Shown one piece after another: positions 1 through 13,700 of a DNA stretch of 64,000 bases (position 1 is the stretch's first letter; the number at the start of each line of letters is the position of its first letter). The notes beneath the pieces were generated by a model that was given only the letters and a program-made list of their open reading frames with translations, did not search any database and was not told the origin of the DNA. Made by a program: the position numbers and the translations under genes. This DNA is from Peromyscus leucopus (Eukaryota > Chordata > Mammalia > Rodentia > Cricetidae). The DNA lies in NCBI RefSeq assembly GCF_004664715.2, contig NC_051063.1, positions 145,231,319 to 145,295,318 on the forward strand. Direction: 5' to 3'.

Positions 1-1237
1 ATGAAGTTGGGTCTCCGTGGGCCTGAATGGACATCAGTCCAACCAACAAGAATACCTTCGAAAACTCATAGGAGGCACTGTTTTTCCCAGAATTCCTTGG
101 GTCTTTCTGAGAAACAACTTTGACAATCTCAGGAGAAATACAAGGTACAATCAATTCAAACATCATCACCACTCACCATTTCTAACAATATCAAGTCCTT
201 GAGGATTTCCACTATGCACAGGCCTGCTCCAGCCATCTACCCTAATGTTAATCCCCCACTTTACCCATGACCAGAGTGAGGGAAGGGCACAATTTCCTCC
301 CTCATTACTCTCTACCCTATGCAGATTCAAAAGAAACTTGAGGGACCCATCACAACTCAAAGATTTCCTTCCTATGTACAACTCAAAGTAAATTTCACAT
401 GAGCTAAAACCAAAACCATAGCTTTTCTTCTTGCCTCCCTACACCAAATAATGATAAGCTCCTAGTGGCCTCCCATCCCAAACAAGAATCCAAAGGACTT
501 CAAAAAAGACCCTCAATCCACGCAAGGTGGGTCCAAGGCCAAGAGGTCAACAGAATTTTCAAACTAGTCAATCTGACCTTTAAGGAGGTGAGAGTACTCG
601 GGTAATGAGCAACATGTCTCAGCACTTCCAAGTTTGAAATTAGAGCAAGAGGTCCTGAGAGGGCTCCAACATACCCACCACAGATAACTGTCTCAGGTCA
701 TTGAGTCCCAATGCCATTTCCCATCTCTGTAGCTATGGGGTTTGGGGCACCATGCAGAGGGCCTTCTGAGGGTCAGAGAGTCAGGCAATCACAACACTAC
801 CTTAATTTTGTTGGTTTACTCAGAGAACTCCCTTGGGATGAACCCACATATGCCAATGTTTCCCTCTCCACAGAGCCCCGAAGATCAAAGCATACACTAC
901 CAACATCCATCACACAACGTCATAGCCGATGAAAACCTCCTGGTAGCTAAGGAAACAGCTGGGTATAAAGACAGCAGAGACACAAGAAGTACCCAAGGCT
1001 GTCCTCAGGGTTGCCTGAAACAAGTCAGGTGTACACGGCAAAGAGGTACAGCCTCTACCATCAAGTCACTGACAACAGATCAACAGAGCAAGCCCAAGAC
1101 AAGACAGAGCCTGCCCATTATCAGCAAAGGGCCATAGCAATAAAAGAAAGAAGCAATCCTCTAGATGGGAACACCAAGCAAGGAGAGCTCTGGCAGGTCT
1201 GACCAAGAATAAAAGAGAAAGCAGCTGAAAATGCCTG

Positions 1238-1239
<2 letters not shown>

Positions 1240-1295
<56 letters not shown>

Positions 1296-1316
1296 AAACA
1301 CACAAACACATACACA
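1240..1316. repeat. (CA)n microsatellite
   Basis: Pure CA repeat to about 1287, then degenerate CACAAA units. Confidence 0.97.
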
Positions 1317-2448
1317 GAAAAACCTACACACAACTGAGTTTTTTAATTGACTTGCTGAATTCTGTTTCAATTCCAAACACTGAACAGAAAACAAATCAGA
1401 AGCCAGGTGCACACCAATACCCATAGACAAATTTTAAGAAACTGACACAGAACTAGGCAGTTTTTAAAGCATTAGTCTCTAAGCTTCTAACAAAGGGCAG
1501 CTTACTGCCACACTATATAAACCATGACAAAGAAGCTAAAAAGGAAAGCCACTAATTCATCTTACAAAGCTGGCCTAAACCTGATAGCAAAATATGGGGG
1601 GGAAATGCACATAAGAGAAACATAATGCTACATTCCTTCTTTAAACTAGAGATAAGAAAAACTTAAATCTGTCGTTTAACAAACTAAATTTAATGAGGAT
1701 TTTTAAACAGTCACCCACTACAACCCCAAGTCATTTCTCAAGGGATCTGAAATGAGATTACCATCAGATGATCTATTCCTACATCACACTAACACTGTAA
1801 CAACATCTGAATCCAAAGAGATGCCCAAATGACATGGGAGGCCATTCACAGCCATCCCTAATAAATCACCCATGAAAACTAGACAGATAATTCTTCAACA
1901 TGATGGAAACCTCCCTTAAACCAAACGGCATCATACGGACCGAGAAATATGAGAGGCACCATTAATATAAGAAAGGGGCAGACAAATATACCATGATCAG
2001 CATTTAACACCATTTTGGATGGAGAAACCAAAGACAAAAGACCTCGCTGGGCCCACCCACCTCCACAGAAGGCTCACAAGCCACGCCCACCTGCAGTAGC
2101 CCAGTGGGTTAGGACTAGCCAGTAAGAAAGAGGGATAGTTGGTGAAACAGAGCTTGCTGACAATTCATTCTGCCGTTTTGCCCTTCATTTCTAATTCCTT
2201 CTCTATTCTTCCTGCCTGAAATACAGTTCTGTAGCCTGCAGGTATGGGGGCCATCTTGTGACGATGGAGAGTGAAAGACAAATGTTAACAATAAAGATAC
2301 AGAAGCCAGAAGTCTGGTCCTCCATGCCCTCTCAGAAAAGCATACTGCCAAGGCCACAGACTGCTTCCCTCCAGACTTTTTAACTTGGGAAAACCCAGCC
2401 CCTGGATGATTACACTTTTATTAGGCAAGTTTTTTGGTAGTCTATTCC

Positions 2449-2818
2449 TGTGGTGGTTTGAATAAGAATGCCCTGAATAAGCTCTTATATTTGAATGTTT
2501 GATCCCAGTTGTTACAGCTGTTTGGGAAGGATTAGGAGGTGTGGCCATGTTAGAGGAAGTGTTATTAGGGGTGAGCTCTGAGGTCTCAAAAGCCACGCCA
2601 TTCCAGTTCTCTCCTCCCTCACTCCCTTTTACGGATCAGATGTGGATAAGATGTAAGCTCTCAGTTGCTCCAGGACCATGCCTAGCTGTTCCCATGCCTC
2701 CTGTCATGATGGCCATGGACTCATCCTCTGAAACTGTAAACGCTCATTAAAATCCTTTTCTTTCGTAAGTTGCCTTGGGTCATGGTTTCATCATATCAAT
2801 AGAAAAGTAACTAAGACA
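2449..2818 (+). mobile_element. MaLR-type solo LTR (ORR1/MT-like)
   Basis: The sequence starts TGTGGTGGTTTGAAT and ends CTAAGACA, with an internal GTGGCCATG block and a 3' part with an ATTAAA-type poly(A) region. This is the layout of rodent ERVL-MaLR LTRs. The flanks ATTCC and ATTGC are a near-match 5-bp target duplication. No internal region is attached. Confidence 0.7.
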
Positions 2819-3050
2819 ATTGCTAAATATCATGAGACCTTAAACAGGTAAGGAGGCACTGGGTAGTGGGAAAATGGGAGGCAGAAGTATTCTTGTTGAT
2901 CATCAATGATTCTGTGCACAGAAAAAATCAAGGGACTCAAGTAGAAGACACTACAAGAGGAACAATCAATGAATTTGGTAGTTGCAATATGTATCAACAA
3001 AATACCATAGTTTTCACGGCAGATACAATAGGGAATCAAGAGTCCTTTCA

Positions 3051-3198
3051 TGGGGCTGGAGAGATGGCTTAGAGGTTAAGAGCACTGGCTGCTCTTCCAA
3101 AAGTCCTGAGTTCAATTCCCAGCAACCACATGGTAGATCTGGTGCCCTCTTCCCGGCAGAACACTGTATACATAACAAATAAATAAATATATTAAAAA
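3051..3198 (+). mobile_element. B2 SINE with 10-bp target duplication
   Basis: It begins GGGGCTGGAGAGATGG, the tRNA-derived B2 head with A and B boxes, and ends in an AT-rich AAATAAATA tail. AGTCCTTTCA flanks it on both sides (3041-3050 and 3199-3208), defining the insertion exactly. Confidence 0.9.
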
Positions 3199-6100
3199 AG
3201 TCCTTTCACATTAGCAATTAAGTGTTAAATATCCAGAAATAACTAAGAGGAAAATGACAAGACCTCCACGATCATAAATAGAAGTTGAATGAATGGAGAG
3301 AAATAGCATGCCTTACATGAAAAGCTCAAAGTAGTTAGAAATGTTATTTTCCTCAAAAGTGATTTACTGACCACCACAGTCAAAACCCAGTGTCTCTTGG
3401 TTTGGGACTTTGGGTTTTGTTTGGTTGGTTTTCCCATTTGGGGGGCCATGGTAAGAAAGACTTGTAGAAACAAACAAACACATGCATACGCTCGCACTCT
3501 TACATTCGCGGCAATGAATGCTCCTCAAGCTGTAACATGTGTAAGGAGACTGCAGGACTGGATCAACAGTAAAAACTTCAAGGTACCTCTAACATACAAG
3601 ATACCAGAAAATTCAGTGAAAAAAGCATGGCAAACACATCTCGAGAGCAAAGTGACTTGTCAGGAGTAGATATCCCACATCACTGAAATAGGAGATCAAT
3701 TCTGGAAGTATTAAACATTACAAGGAAAAGAGGGACCAAGTGAGAAGTCCGTACACTTGATTAAACTTAACTGATTCAGACACGAATGCGAACCTTATAC
3801 AAAAATATCAAGTATTAAATATATTAGGGGGTCCAGGCACACAGGCTGTGGTTCTAGATTCAAACGGAGTGCTGCTGGTGAACAAGTATAACTATTAAAA
3901 AAAAAATGTAAAAGATATAACGTGATGAATTAAATCTTAAAGTCACACAAAATAATGCAAGCAAAGCACGGGACTTGAGGGATGAAGATTCTACTAACAA
4001 CTTTTAAAATTTTAAACATGGAGATGTAATTTTTTTAATGTTAAAACTGCAAGGCGCTTTAGCATTCAGTACAGATGACAGGCACTGCTTCTGAAGTGGA
4101 AATCTGGAGCTTCCTAGAAATTACTCTGACAATATTTACCAAAGATCCATCACTGATTCACTCAAACATTCTCTCTCCTCTCCTCCCCTCATAAAATCTT
4201 AGCATCCCCTGCTATGAAACTGAGTTACAAATTTCCCTCAAAGAATTAACCAGAGTAGCACATCAATGATAATACATGACTTCTTTTTAACAGTTTTAAT
4301 GCAAAAAGTATTAAATGCTTAAATTTTGCAGCTTTAGAATCATTTTTATATGACAGACTAAATTTGATAATTTCCTTAAACACCATAAACCAGCTGTAAA
4401 TGGCATAAATAATACGACAGACAGAAACATACAATGTGCTGATCAATGGGAAAATTTAAAAATACATAAATGAATATACACAAGTTGGAGGACCTAAGTC
4501 CTTTAAGAAAATACAACAGAAAATAACAATGATAAAAGTTACCTCTTGGCTGATTAATGACAATTTCCCCTCTTTAACCTAACTATATTTTTCTTTTTCC
4601 CTTAATAACCATTCAGCGCTATTATAATTTATGGTGGGGACGCATTAAAAATAATAAAATAACTGAGTGGAAGGTGAAGGATAAATCTGTCCCTAATTAA
4701 AAATTCGATGCTCATCACGGCTACACATTACCTCTATACAGGTCACAGGTGAAACTACTGAGGTGCTGTGTGCAGGCACAGCTGTGGAAGCATAGGTCGG
4801 AGCTGTGAGAACTGGGCTCTCCCTGGGTGTGCAGGTGCCAGAAGGAACAAGCTTTGTCATCCAGTCTGTGACCTGAGAATACTCAGGATATCTTAGCTTA
4901 CATTTACAGAACATCCACCATGTGTCAGAAACCATCATGCCTCCGCCTACTTACAATGAACATTTCTTGCTTTTTCTAAGGCTTACAGTTCATAATTTTA
5001 CATTTGCATTACACTTACTTATGTGCATGTATATATGTGGATGTGCCATCTCAACAGCACTTCCAGTTCAAATTTTTTAATTCAAGCAATCGTGACCACT
5101 GCAGTTTTATCTGTGCAGCATTTCTCAATATGGTCTGACAATAAATTGTTTCAACATGACAATCAGATCCCCTTTATGATAATCATTTAAAGTCTGTCCT
5201 TCAAAGACCTAAGACTTGGTCAGTACCATTTTTGAGCACACAAATTTTCTAGCTTCTAAAGACAGCACCAAATACTAGCCCAGGAACCACCGGAGTTCAT
5301 CAAACTCCTTGGATGAAGCCTTCACTATTTTTCCCAAACGGTTTTTCGAAGAATTTTGAGTACAATGGAAAATTCACTGAATGAGGAGAAAAGGACTTCA
5401 TTAGATTTCAAGAGAGAGAGAAAAAAATAAATAAAAAGATGTTAGCCTCGGGCAAAACACAAGAAACGTTTACTATTTACCTATCAGATCACCCACAGAA
5501 TGGATGCAGTTTTCACAGGTTCCTGCGTCTGCAATTCTGGGCCCTCAGATCCTAAGAGCTCTGTGCTACTGGAGCAGCTGGGAGTGGCCACATTACAGAA
5601 TATGGACCCAACATCCAGAAATCTACGGGCCACCACCCCATTCACCATGCACAAGGTTGTTTTTCAAAGACGAGCTGTAAGGCTGCTCACAATTAACAGT
5701 CCTTCTGCCTGGGTGAACTTTGGTAGAAAGTTACTACCCTGGGATCTTTTATAATTTTTTTTAAAAATTTTTTATTGTGGAGGAAACCCCCAGAAGGCAG
5801 CAGTCAAGAGACCTGTCATTCTCCTCAAAGGGCAGATGAGAAAAAACAGAACACAACAAGGAAGATCATCTCCCATTTGTTTTGTGACAACCTCTTATCT
5901 GCCACTGAGAAAGAAGAAACAAGAGCTCTCCAGAACACACTGCTTGGCCAGTGTATTAATTAACCACGTATTATAAGGACACACACAGTATAGTCAATAC
6001 GGCAGTATTTCAATTAGCCACACAGTATTTAATGATACAGCCTCTTACACATACTTGCAAGACTGTATGCAAGGTGGTGTTATCAATTAATCATATAATA

Positions 6101-7452
6101 ATACATACAGTACCGTTGATATACCATGATATCAATCAATCATACAGTATAAAGCCGGGTATGCTCCAAAAGGACCCCAGAGTAACCTCAGGGAAGGACA
6201 GCAAAGGCGCTTTTTTGACACTCCCAACTAATAACCAAGTCTTCACAGAATAACCACTTTACTTGGCTATGGAGTCCATACTGAACACTAGGAACCCACC
6301 CAGAAATGTGCATTAGCTGCATCAGGTCTCTCTGATCAAGTATCACAGATACACCGCTTCAACTGCTTAGGCATCTGCAGGGACTGGGGCTGGCGGGGAG
6401 TGGGGGGTGGAAGTGGGGGTCGGGGGTGTCCAGTCACCACAGATAAAACGACTCACAGGCACTTGAAGGACCAATGCGTCACCCTGTAAAACTTGAAAGG
6501 TTTTATCTTTCTCAAAATGATACTCAATTTAGCAAAAAGGAGCCTAGAATCTTCAAATTGTTAGTAAGTTCTGTGGAAAGGAAGTATCTGAACTCGCAGG
6601 AGTTTGCAGATCTGAACCCTCATCCATGGTGGGAAAACGCTACTCACATACTGGCTTGAATTTCTCTGGGTCTTTCTCCCTCGTTGTACCAAGAATATTC
6701 CCAATTCCTCCATGGTCACAAGAGGTAATTTGTGTCTAAATATACCTTTTAAAAATTAACACTAAGCATTACGGAGGAAACAATTGCTGCTGCGAGAAGT
6801 GCCAGTTTGTCCCAACCGTGCAGATGGCTGTTGCCTGTATCACGTCTGCAGGCTCGCTGGAAAGCCAAAGCAGACCCTCAAAAGCAGCCTCTGCACTCTG
6901 CTGATTAAGCCAGGGTTCTTTTAACTTATCGCCTCGATACAGCCTATCCAAACAGAAAGAGTTCAAGAATTCCTTTGCAAAAGCCCAAACAAGAGTCTGA
7001 ACGGGCAAAGCTGTTGTCAGAGTGCATTGACAACAGGAAGTAGAATTTCTGGAGAGAGATTTTGCTATTTATTTTTCAGTCAATGGCTGCTTTTAAACTG
7101 GAAGGGGGAAGCCTGCAGGCATTACAAACCCTGGAAGCTATGAATCAGGAAGTGAGAAACTGCAGATCCTCAAATGGCCAGCCAGAAAACCCTGGTCCTT
7201 TTATGTAGTCAAGTCTCCGAAGCCAGGAATTTAAAAAATCTTAGGCATTCTGCATTATTTTTCAAATCTTGAAAGAGCTGAGACTTGAGAGAACAGAGCC
7301 AGAGAAAATGAGGCAGCCCATAAGCCCCCAGCCTCTGGCTCCATGCCCCCACCAAAATACAAATGTCACCCCCATAATTAAATGCTCAGCTGGAACTTGC
7401 TCTCTACAAATGGAGTTTTGTTTCCTGTTCTGTTAAGAGGGGCTGAGAGCTT

Positions 7453-7455
<3 letters not shown>

Positions 7456-7507
<52 letters not shown>

Positions 7508-7517
7508 ACACACACAG
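7456..7517. repeat. (CA)n microsatellite
   Basis: About 30 CA units with one CATA interruption. Confidence 0.97.
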
Positions 7518-9863
7518 TCTGTGGCTTACACTTCAGCTCTGTTACTCCTCCCAAAGCTGAACCTGGAGTGCCCTGAGAACCCTAAGCACTTCCCATCTCC
7601 AAATGCCCCCCATAGTCTGCTTGAAACAACCATCATTTGTTCTGGGTGTGTGTGTGGGGGGGGTGGATGGAGGGGATGGATGGGGACGGGACACTACCTC
7701 TGGGACAACATGCAGGAACACTTTCCCACCTGGGGATGGGGCTATTACTCTAGCCCACCTGCCTGAAAGGAACAGACAGGGGCAGGACTCCCTCCAACAA
7801 GACTACACCCAACAAACCCTCCACCGGGTTTGTTAGGTTGTAAGAGCAGGAGAGTACCTTCCTGAGCCTCCGAAAATAGTGACAAAAACTCAAGCGGGGA
7901 CAACTTCTTCCTCGCCCCTGGGTAGGCCATGGGGGCAGGGGAGGGGAGTGGGGCACGTTCGGGATGGTTCCGTAATTTGTAACATGGCCCCAATTGCTTT
8001 CTACAGGGACACACAGCCATAAGAGCGGGTGATGTCAGAGGACATGTTTAAGAAATGTATGCTGACCTAGGAAGGAAGCAGAAAGAGGATATAAAGTCAC
8101 CGAGAGGCCTTTTTCCAGGCATCCTGAGTCAGCCCATCCCAAGTAACACACTCAAGTCCAACAGCAAGGAGGAGCAGCCTTTGCAAAGCCCACTGACATA
8201 AGCCGGAGAGGTTCTCCAGGATACCTGTGACGGCCTGTTCCTATTTCCGCTACACCCCACCCTCGAAAGGCTTAAGGTCCTGGTCAAAGAACAGGAGCCC
8301 CAAGTGTGCTGCTTTAAAGGACACACAAAGAAATCCTTCGCTCCTCTGCTCTAAAGAAACAACGGGCTCTCCATAACCAGGCCTCATTCTTCAATCCGCT
8401 CTATCTGAGCCCATCCCATAATGAGTCCCCAAGCCCAGTGAGATCTGATCCTCTGTGGGGTCTCCAGGATCTTTCGGGCACAAAGATCTCTTCCTCGGTT
8501 CCTACATTCAGCAACACAAGTGTCTGTTCAGATTCCCAACAGGTTTGTACAGGACACCCCCTCATTGACCAAGTAAGCACTTTGCAAGGCATGTATCTTA
8601 CACAGCTTAAGTCCTTCCACAGGCCCCCTGGGATATCAGACACTCCGACCTACCCCTCTGTAACTCCTACCCAATGGAATTCTCTCTACCCAGCTCAGCC
8701 CAGCATCTTGGGGACCATGAGCTGCTTCCTTTACGCTTTGAAAACGCCACACCAGTGGCCCAATCCTGCTGCCCACTGAATCCAGTTGACACCAGAGCTC
8801 TTACACAAGTACCATGCACACATCAGGCACCTACGGGGACCAGAACATCCCTCGGAGCCCTGGGCATCTTCCTCCTCAGGACTCAAAGCTGGCACCCCCC
8901 TTCAATGGTGACAGCCTGACAGATCTCCCCAGGGGACTTCAGCAAAGTGGATATATGAGCTAGTGGCCCTGAAGGGGGTCAGCGTGGGAGGACTGGATTC
9001 CCGGGGTCCAGAAACCAAGAGTTCCAATCCATGTCCTCCTGCCCCATCACACCCTGCCTAGCTTCCTAATGCTCAACACTTCACTGTACACCAGCCCCAA
9101 AGAATCCACAGTCGCAAGTCCATCCTCCCCTCCAGGCAGCTCTACCTTCAACATCCCAGCAACTCAAAGCCTGAGCTGAGGGGGAAAAAAAAACAGCCTC
9201 TGATTCCCCACAAATAACTGCGCCTGGCTCCTGAAAACATCAGTGGGTAATCTGGATGGAATCTGGAGAACAAAAGTGAAGAGAAACTCTCTCAGGGGCT
9301 TGTCTCCCTTCTTTTAACAGAGCATGGCTTCCAAGAAGCATGTTAAATACCCTTGGGCTCCTTGGAGGATTCAGAGCTGCAGACAGCCTACGCTCACCTG
9401 ACCTGAGCACAAAGACTCTGGGATGGGGGGGGGGTGCAACTGAAGAAACCCTTAAAAGATGGTTTCATCTCTCTCTAAATGGCTCTTAGGATTAGCAGGG
9501 TAGCTTGATCGATACTGGTTTTTACCATCACGGGAGTGACTCACCAAATCTACCCAGCTTAAGGCTCAGCTGTGAACAGACAAACAACGTAATAGCAGGG
9601 TCAGATTCAAAATAGCAAGTATGACTGGTAAACAGCGAATGCTTATAAACAATTAGCAGCCACCTCCCCAGCCTTCTGGATCTGCTGGAGAGGAAGAAGC
9701 GCTGCTTCATGGGCTCTGAAGGAGCAGCAGGGGCAGGCCTGTGCTCTGCTGCAACCTGTGCAGCCCACAGGTGCTGGTATCAGCTCCACAAAACAGACCC
9801 TGGGGAAGGATCAACACGAGCCACGTTTGACCTGATTCCACAGGTCAGATAAGAGCAAACTCA

Positions 9864-9877
9864 CCAAGAGGGGGCAG
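9864..9877 (+). promoter_or_regulatory. CTCF-like motif in intron 1
   Basis: CCAAGAGGGGGCAG matches the CTCF core at 12 of 14 positions. Mismatches fall at positions 4 and 5. Confidence 0.35.
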
Positions 9878-10520
9878 TTACACGGAACTGGGTTTTCAAG
9901 TTACAACTCTCCTGGAGCAGAATAGCCCTCCGGGTAGCTCCCGCAGAGCTTAAAATAAGCAACTTTCCTCTGTCCTAAAGTGGGAGATGGGGTCATGCGT
10001 AGTTTCCCAATAAGGGGATGCCTCTCAAAGAACATCTACTCTAAAAACACAGCACAAACAAGGTGCTCACTGCCATCCTGAAAACACAGTGGTGGTTCCC
10101 CAGCATCAGTGGAGAGCTGATCTCGGGATCCCCTAAACAAACAGCACCATCTCTGGAGTCCCTTACACAACAAGGTCATCTGCAGCTCTCACTCCTCCCC
10201 ACAGCCTCCCAATCACCTCTAAAAGACCTGCAGTGCCTGGTACAAACACGTTAGAATGTATTTCTTCGCCAATAATGACAAGAAACAAGGTTCCGGGCTC
10301 GATACTGTACACTTCTTCCCCCTAAAGTACTTCTGATCCGTGCCTGGTTGAATCCATGAAGGTGAGCCCGTGGATTTAAAGGGCTCAATGTACAATTAGG
10401 TGCCCAATTTCACTTGAGTCTTAACAATTAATCTGCAATCAACTCTCAGACTTGGCCAAGAACTTAAACATAAATAGAATCATGACCTTGAGAATCCTTA
10501 ACTACAGCCCATCACTTTAC

Positions 10521-10884
10521 TATTATGGGCTGGATGACTGAGTGCCCCTAAAAATTCAGATTGAAGCTCCAAGTCCCAGGGGAATGGTATTAGAAGGTAG
10601 GCCCTTTGGGACAAGACTGGGCTTGAATGAGGTCATGAGGAAACTGTCACATGATGGGATCAGTGTCTTTAGCTGAAGAGAAAGAGACCTTTGCTCTCCT
10701 TGCCACATGAAAACACAGCAAAAAGACATTTGTTATTTGTGAGACAAGAAGTCAGGCCTCACCAGAAACTGAATTAGGTGATACTGTGATGCTGGACATG
10801 ACATTTCCAGAACTACTGAGAAGTGTCTGTTTAAGCCACTCAGCCTCTCTACACTTGTGATGGCAGCCGGAGCTGACCAAGATA
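10521..10884 (+). mobile_element. Old MaLR LTR (MLT1/MST-like)
   Basis: The order of blocks (CTGGATGACTGAGTGCCCC, GGCCCTTTGGGACAAG, ATGAGGTCATGAGGAAAC, CACATGAAAACACAGC, TGTTTAAGCCACTCAGCC, GGCAGCCGGAGCTGACCAAG) follows ancient mammalian MLT1/MST LTRs in the sense direction. Confidence 0.7.
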
Positions 10885-12059
10885 TCTACACTGCCGTGCA
10901 GGAGCCCAGCACCAAGCCAGAAAAGGGTTTGCCCACCTTCAGCTTCCTCACAACTCCCATGGGATGGCCAGGCAAAGCAGACACACAGACAAGACAGGCC
11001 TGACAGTCTGGAGAAGGCCGAGGGAAGACAAGAAGGATCACTCGGGGTTTCTTTCTGACATGGGGGAAATACTAGTCTAACTCGCAGACGGAACAATGGT
11101 TCTCCCCATGGACCACAGACTGAGAGGAGCTGTGGTGGGTCAGTGGGGTGAAGGAGGCTCCTTTCACTGCCAGACAGGCTCAACTACCTCTCCGTCTCGT
11201 TTGGAATTCGGCAGGTCCAGGCCTGAGTCCTGCGCCTTGTTAAACTAGATTGAGACAACCACGTCCAAAGGGCTGGCCCCGGAGAGTACATTCTGGAGAG
11301 GTGTTGAGGCAATGCTGGCCTAAACCCCACAGTGTGTGCCCTGTGACCTCAAGCTGCACAGGCCCCGGAAGTGCTGCGGGTGCTTCACCTATGGAGAAAA
11401 GCCTCTGGCCAGCTCCAACTTCTCCAGACACTTGGATTCTTGACATTGGTAGCCAGACTCTTCTTTCATCTCCCTACAGGATGGGGCAGTCCATCTGCAA
11501 TAAAAAACTGAGCTGTCAAAGCACCTGAAAAACTTCCAGCACCATCAAGGAGAGACCCAAATATCTCAACAAGCCTCTCTTCTGGAAAAAAGGAGAAAGT
11601 GAAAGAGCAATTACACGTCACACGGCTGATGAGCAATACATTTCACGTGTGACGACACCGGCACCGACGTCTGACTCTGGACTTGGTTTCCTTGAGGGGA
11701 AAAAGTGTCTGCAGGACTGTGAGTAGCTGTGAAAGGCAGACCCTGCCCTGTGATGCTCAGCTTCCCCAGAGCGACCCCTGCACCTCCAATGAGGCCTCAT
11801 GGGACACTGGTCTGGAATGCTTCTCCCATAGCCCACCTGGTACGTCCTCACTATTGAATTAGATGGGCAGCTTTTCTTCTTAAGAAAAAAAAAAGAAGGA
11901 AATATATACAACCCAAGTTTCACTTCACACGGCGTTTGACATTCATCCTCCCTACAGCCCGGAACAGACCCTCCTCCTGAGTCTCAACCACATTCCACTG
12001 CATGTAGGTCACATTCTGTGTACTCAATTGGCAGCGAGGGGTCCCTGGCTTTGCTTCCA

Positions 12060-12380
12060 CCTTAGCTTTTAAAACTCGTTATTAATGCAAATACTGGTGT
12101 AGAAATGGCTGTTTAAGGCCCCGTTTTTCACTTTGGGGAACAGACTCAGAAGTGGAATAGTTGGATCGTGAGCAACTCGACGTAAACTTTGGAGGAACCC
12201 ACACCATGTTCCCATTGCAAAGGCACACAGCCCCGGTGCCTCCACATCCTGGCTTATGCTTGTTACTACTGCCTGGTTTTCTGACAATGTCATGGTAAGA
12301 GGTATGAAGTGGTACCAATTGTGGCTCTGACTTCGGTTCATCAACGATTAGTGGTACTGAACATCTTTTCAGGGGCTTAC
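12060..12380 (-). mobile_element. Ancient LINE-1 (L1M-type) fragment, antisense
   Basis: Phrases such as AGAAGTGGAATAGTTGGATCGTG, a GAGGAACCCACACCATG block and CTGAACATCTTTTCA correspond to the reverse complement of the 3' part of old L1 elements. The copy is diverged and carries no open frame of note. Confidence 0.55.
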
Positions 12381-12896
12381 TGCACTCAGGGAATTAGTTT
12401 TAAACCAAAGGAATCACTCCACCTCCTAAGAGATGTTTGGTTAGAAAAAGCAGAGAGCTCCATGACTATGATCTGTGAAGGTGGTTGAGTGGCCCAGACT
12501 CAGAACATACTTCTTTGGAAACACCTAGCAAGCCCACCTAAAACCCACTGAAGCAGGCCTAGGCTTAAATGCAGGTCCCGGGGAAAGGAGCCCTAGGGAA
12601 CCCAGGAGCAGAACAAGAAGGCAGGCTCCTGCCCTGTCTTCAAGGAAGGCTGTCTCCCAAGAACTGATCTGCCAGGTGCTGTGTGTCAGAGTCCCACTGA
12701 AGCTTTCTCCTCCTCCATCTCTGCCACTCCTATCCCTGAGGGAGCCCTTGATCTACAGGAACCAAACACTTTCAACCTCCCCCAGTCTTAACTTCAGCCC
12801 ATCTAACCAGTCTCCTGGAAATACAGATCCTTGCACTTCAGATCCTGTATCCTAAAGCTGGCTGGGAACACCACTCCCATAATACCCTTGACTTGG

Positions 12897-12900
<4 letters not shown>

Positions 12901-12931
<31 letters not shown>

Positions 12932-13032
12932 GTCTCACTTCATAGCTCAGACTGGCCTCAACCTCACAGAAACACACCTGTTTCTGCTTCCTGAGTGCTG
13001 AGGTTAAAGATGTTGAGCCACCACTCTTGGCC
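12901..13032 (-). mobile_element. B1-like SINE, antisense, preceded by an A28 run
   Basis: From 12929 the plus strand reads as a B1 complement (TCTCACTTCATAGCTCAGACTGGCCTCAA... TGAGTGCTGAGGTTAAAG...). A run of 28 A lies where a T-run would be expected, so the left junction is unusual. Confidence 0.65.
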
Positions 13033-13085
13033 CCTTGATCTGGCTCTTACCTAGAAGCTATGTGACCTCCAATTATTGCCCCATC

Positions 13086-13088
<3 letters not shown>

Positions 13089-13153
<65 letters not shown>
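13089..13153. repeat. (GA)n microsatellite
   Basis: About 32 GA units. A GGGA-rich purine stretch follows at about 13318-13365. Confidence 0.97.
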
Positions 13154-13159
<6 letters not shown>

Positions 13160-13591
13160 CACAGGACTCCACACACAGCATAAGGCATCAATCATTCATT
13201 TCTGTCCCTTGACCCCTTAGGCAGGGTCCCTGAGCCTTCTTTAAAGAGTACTGTAATCCAAATCTGTGGAAGAGGATGCTTCCATCCTCCCCCCGAAGAC
13301 AGGCGCAGGATGAGAAAAGAGGGAGGAAGGGAGGGAGGGATGGACAAAGGGAGGAAGAGGGTTTCTATCCCCTGGCAGGCTGTGAAGCCGGCGGGGGTCA
13401 AAATGAGCAGAGGCAGCTGAGATCAGATCAGCGCACACCCGGGGAAGTGCGGTTTCCTTGTCTCTCCCCAGAGTAATCACTTCTACTGTACACTCCCTCC
13501 ACCTTGAAGAACATCAACCACCTCCTGGTATCTCTGACAGGAGAGGTTCAAGAGTTTCCTCCACCAACACTCTCAAAGGACTCTAAGAAAC

Positions 13592-13700
13592 CTAAAGTGG
13601 GTATCACGGTTCCCTTCCATTTTCTAGATGAGAAAGTAAAGCAGCTGGGGGAACCGGACACAGCTTACCATCAGGATTCTCGCTCTAAGGCTCTCATTCC
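13592..13700 (+). mobile_element. Possible MIR fragment
   Basis: A CCATTTTCTAGATGAGAAAG block followed by a diverged ACACAGCT-like and GGATTC sequence follows the order of the MIR core. It is old and weak. Confidence 0.4.

Noticed and set aside
1066..1430. Cys/Val-repeat proteins over (CA)n tracts, and similar frames at other microsatellites
   Set aside because: Translation of dinucleotide repeats; not genes.
3051..3198. tRNA gene
   Set aside because: The A/B-box sequence belongs to the B2 SINE head; no cloverleaf with a proper anticodon arm is formed.
10752..11183. 143-residue minus-strand frame
   Set aside because: It overlaps the end of an MLT1-like LTR and resembles no known protein.
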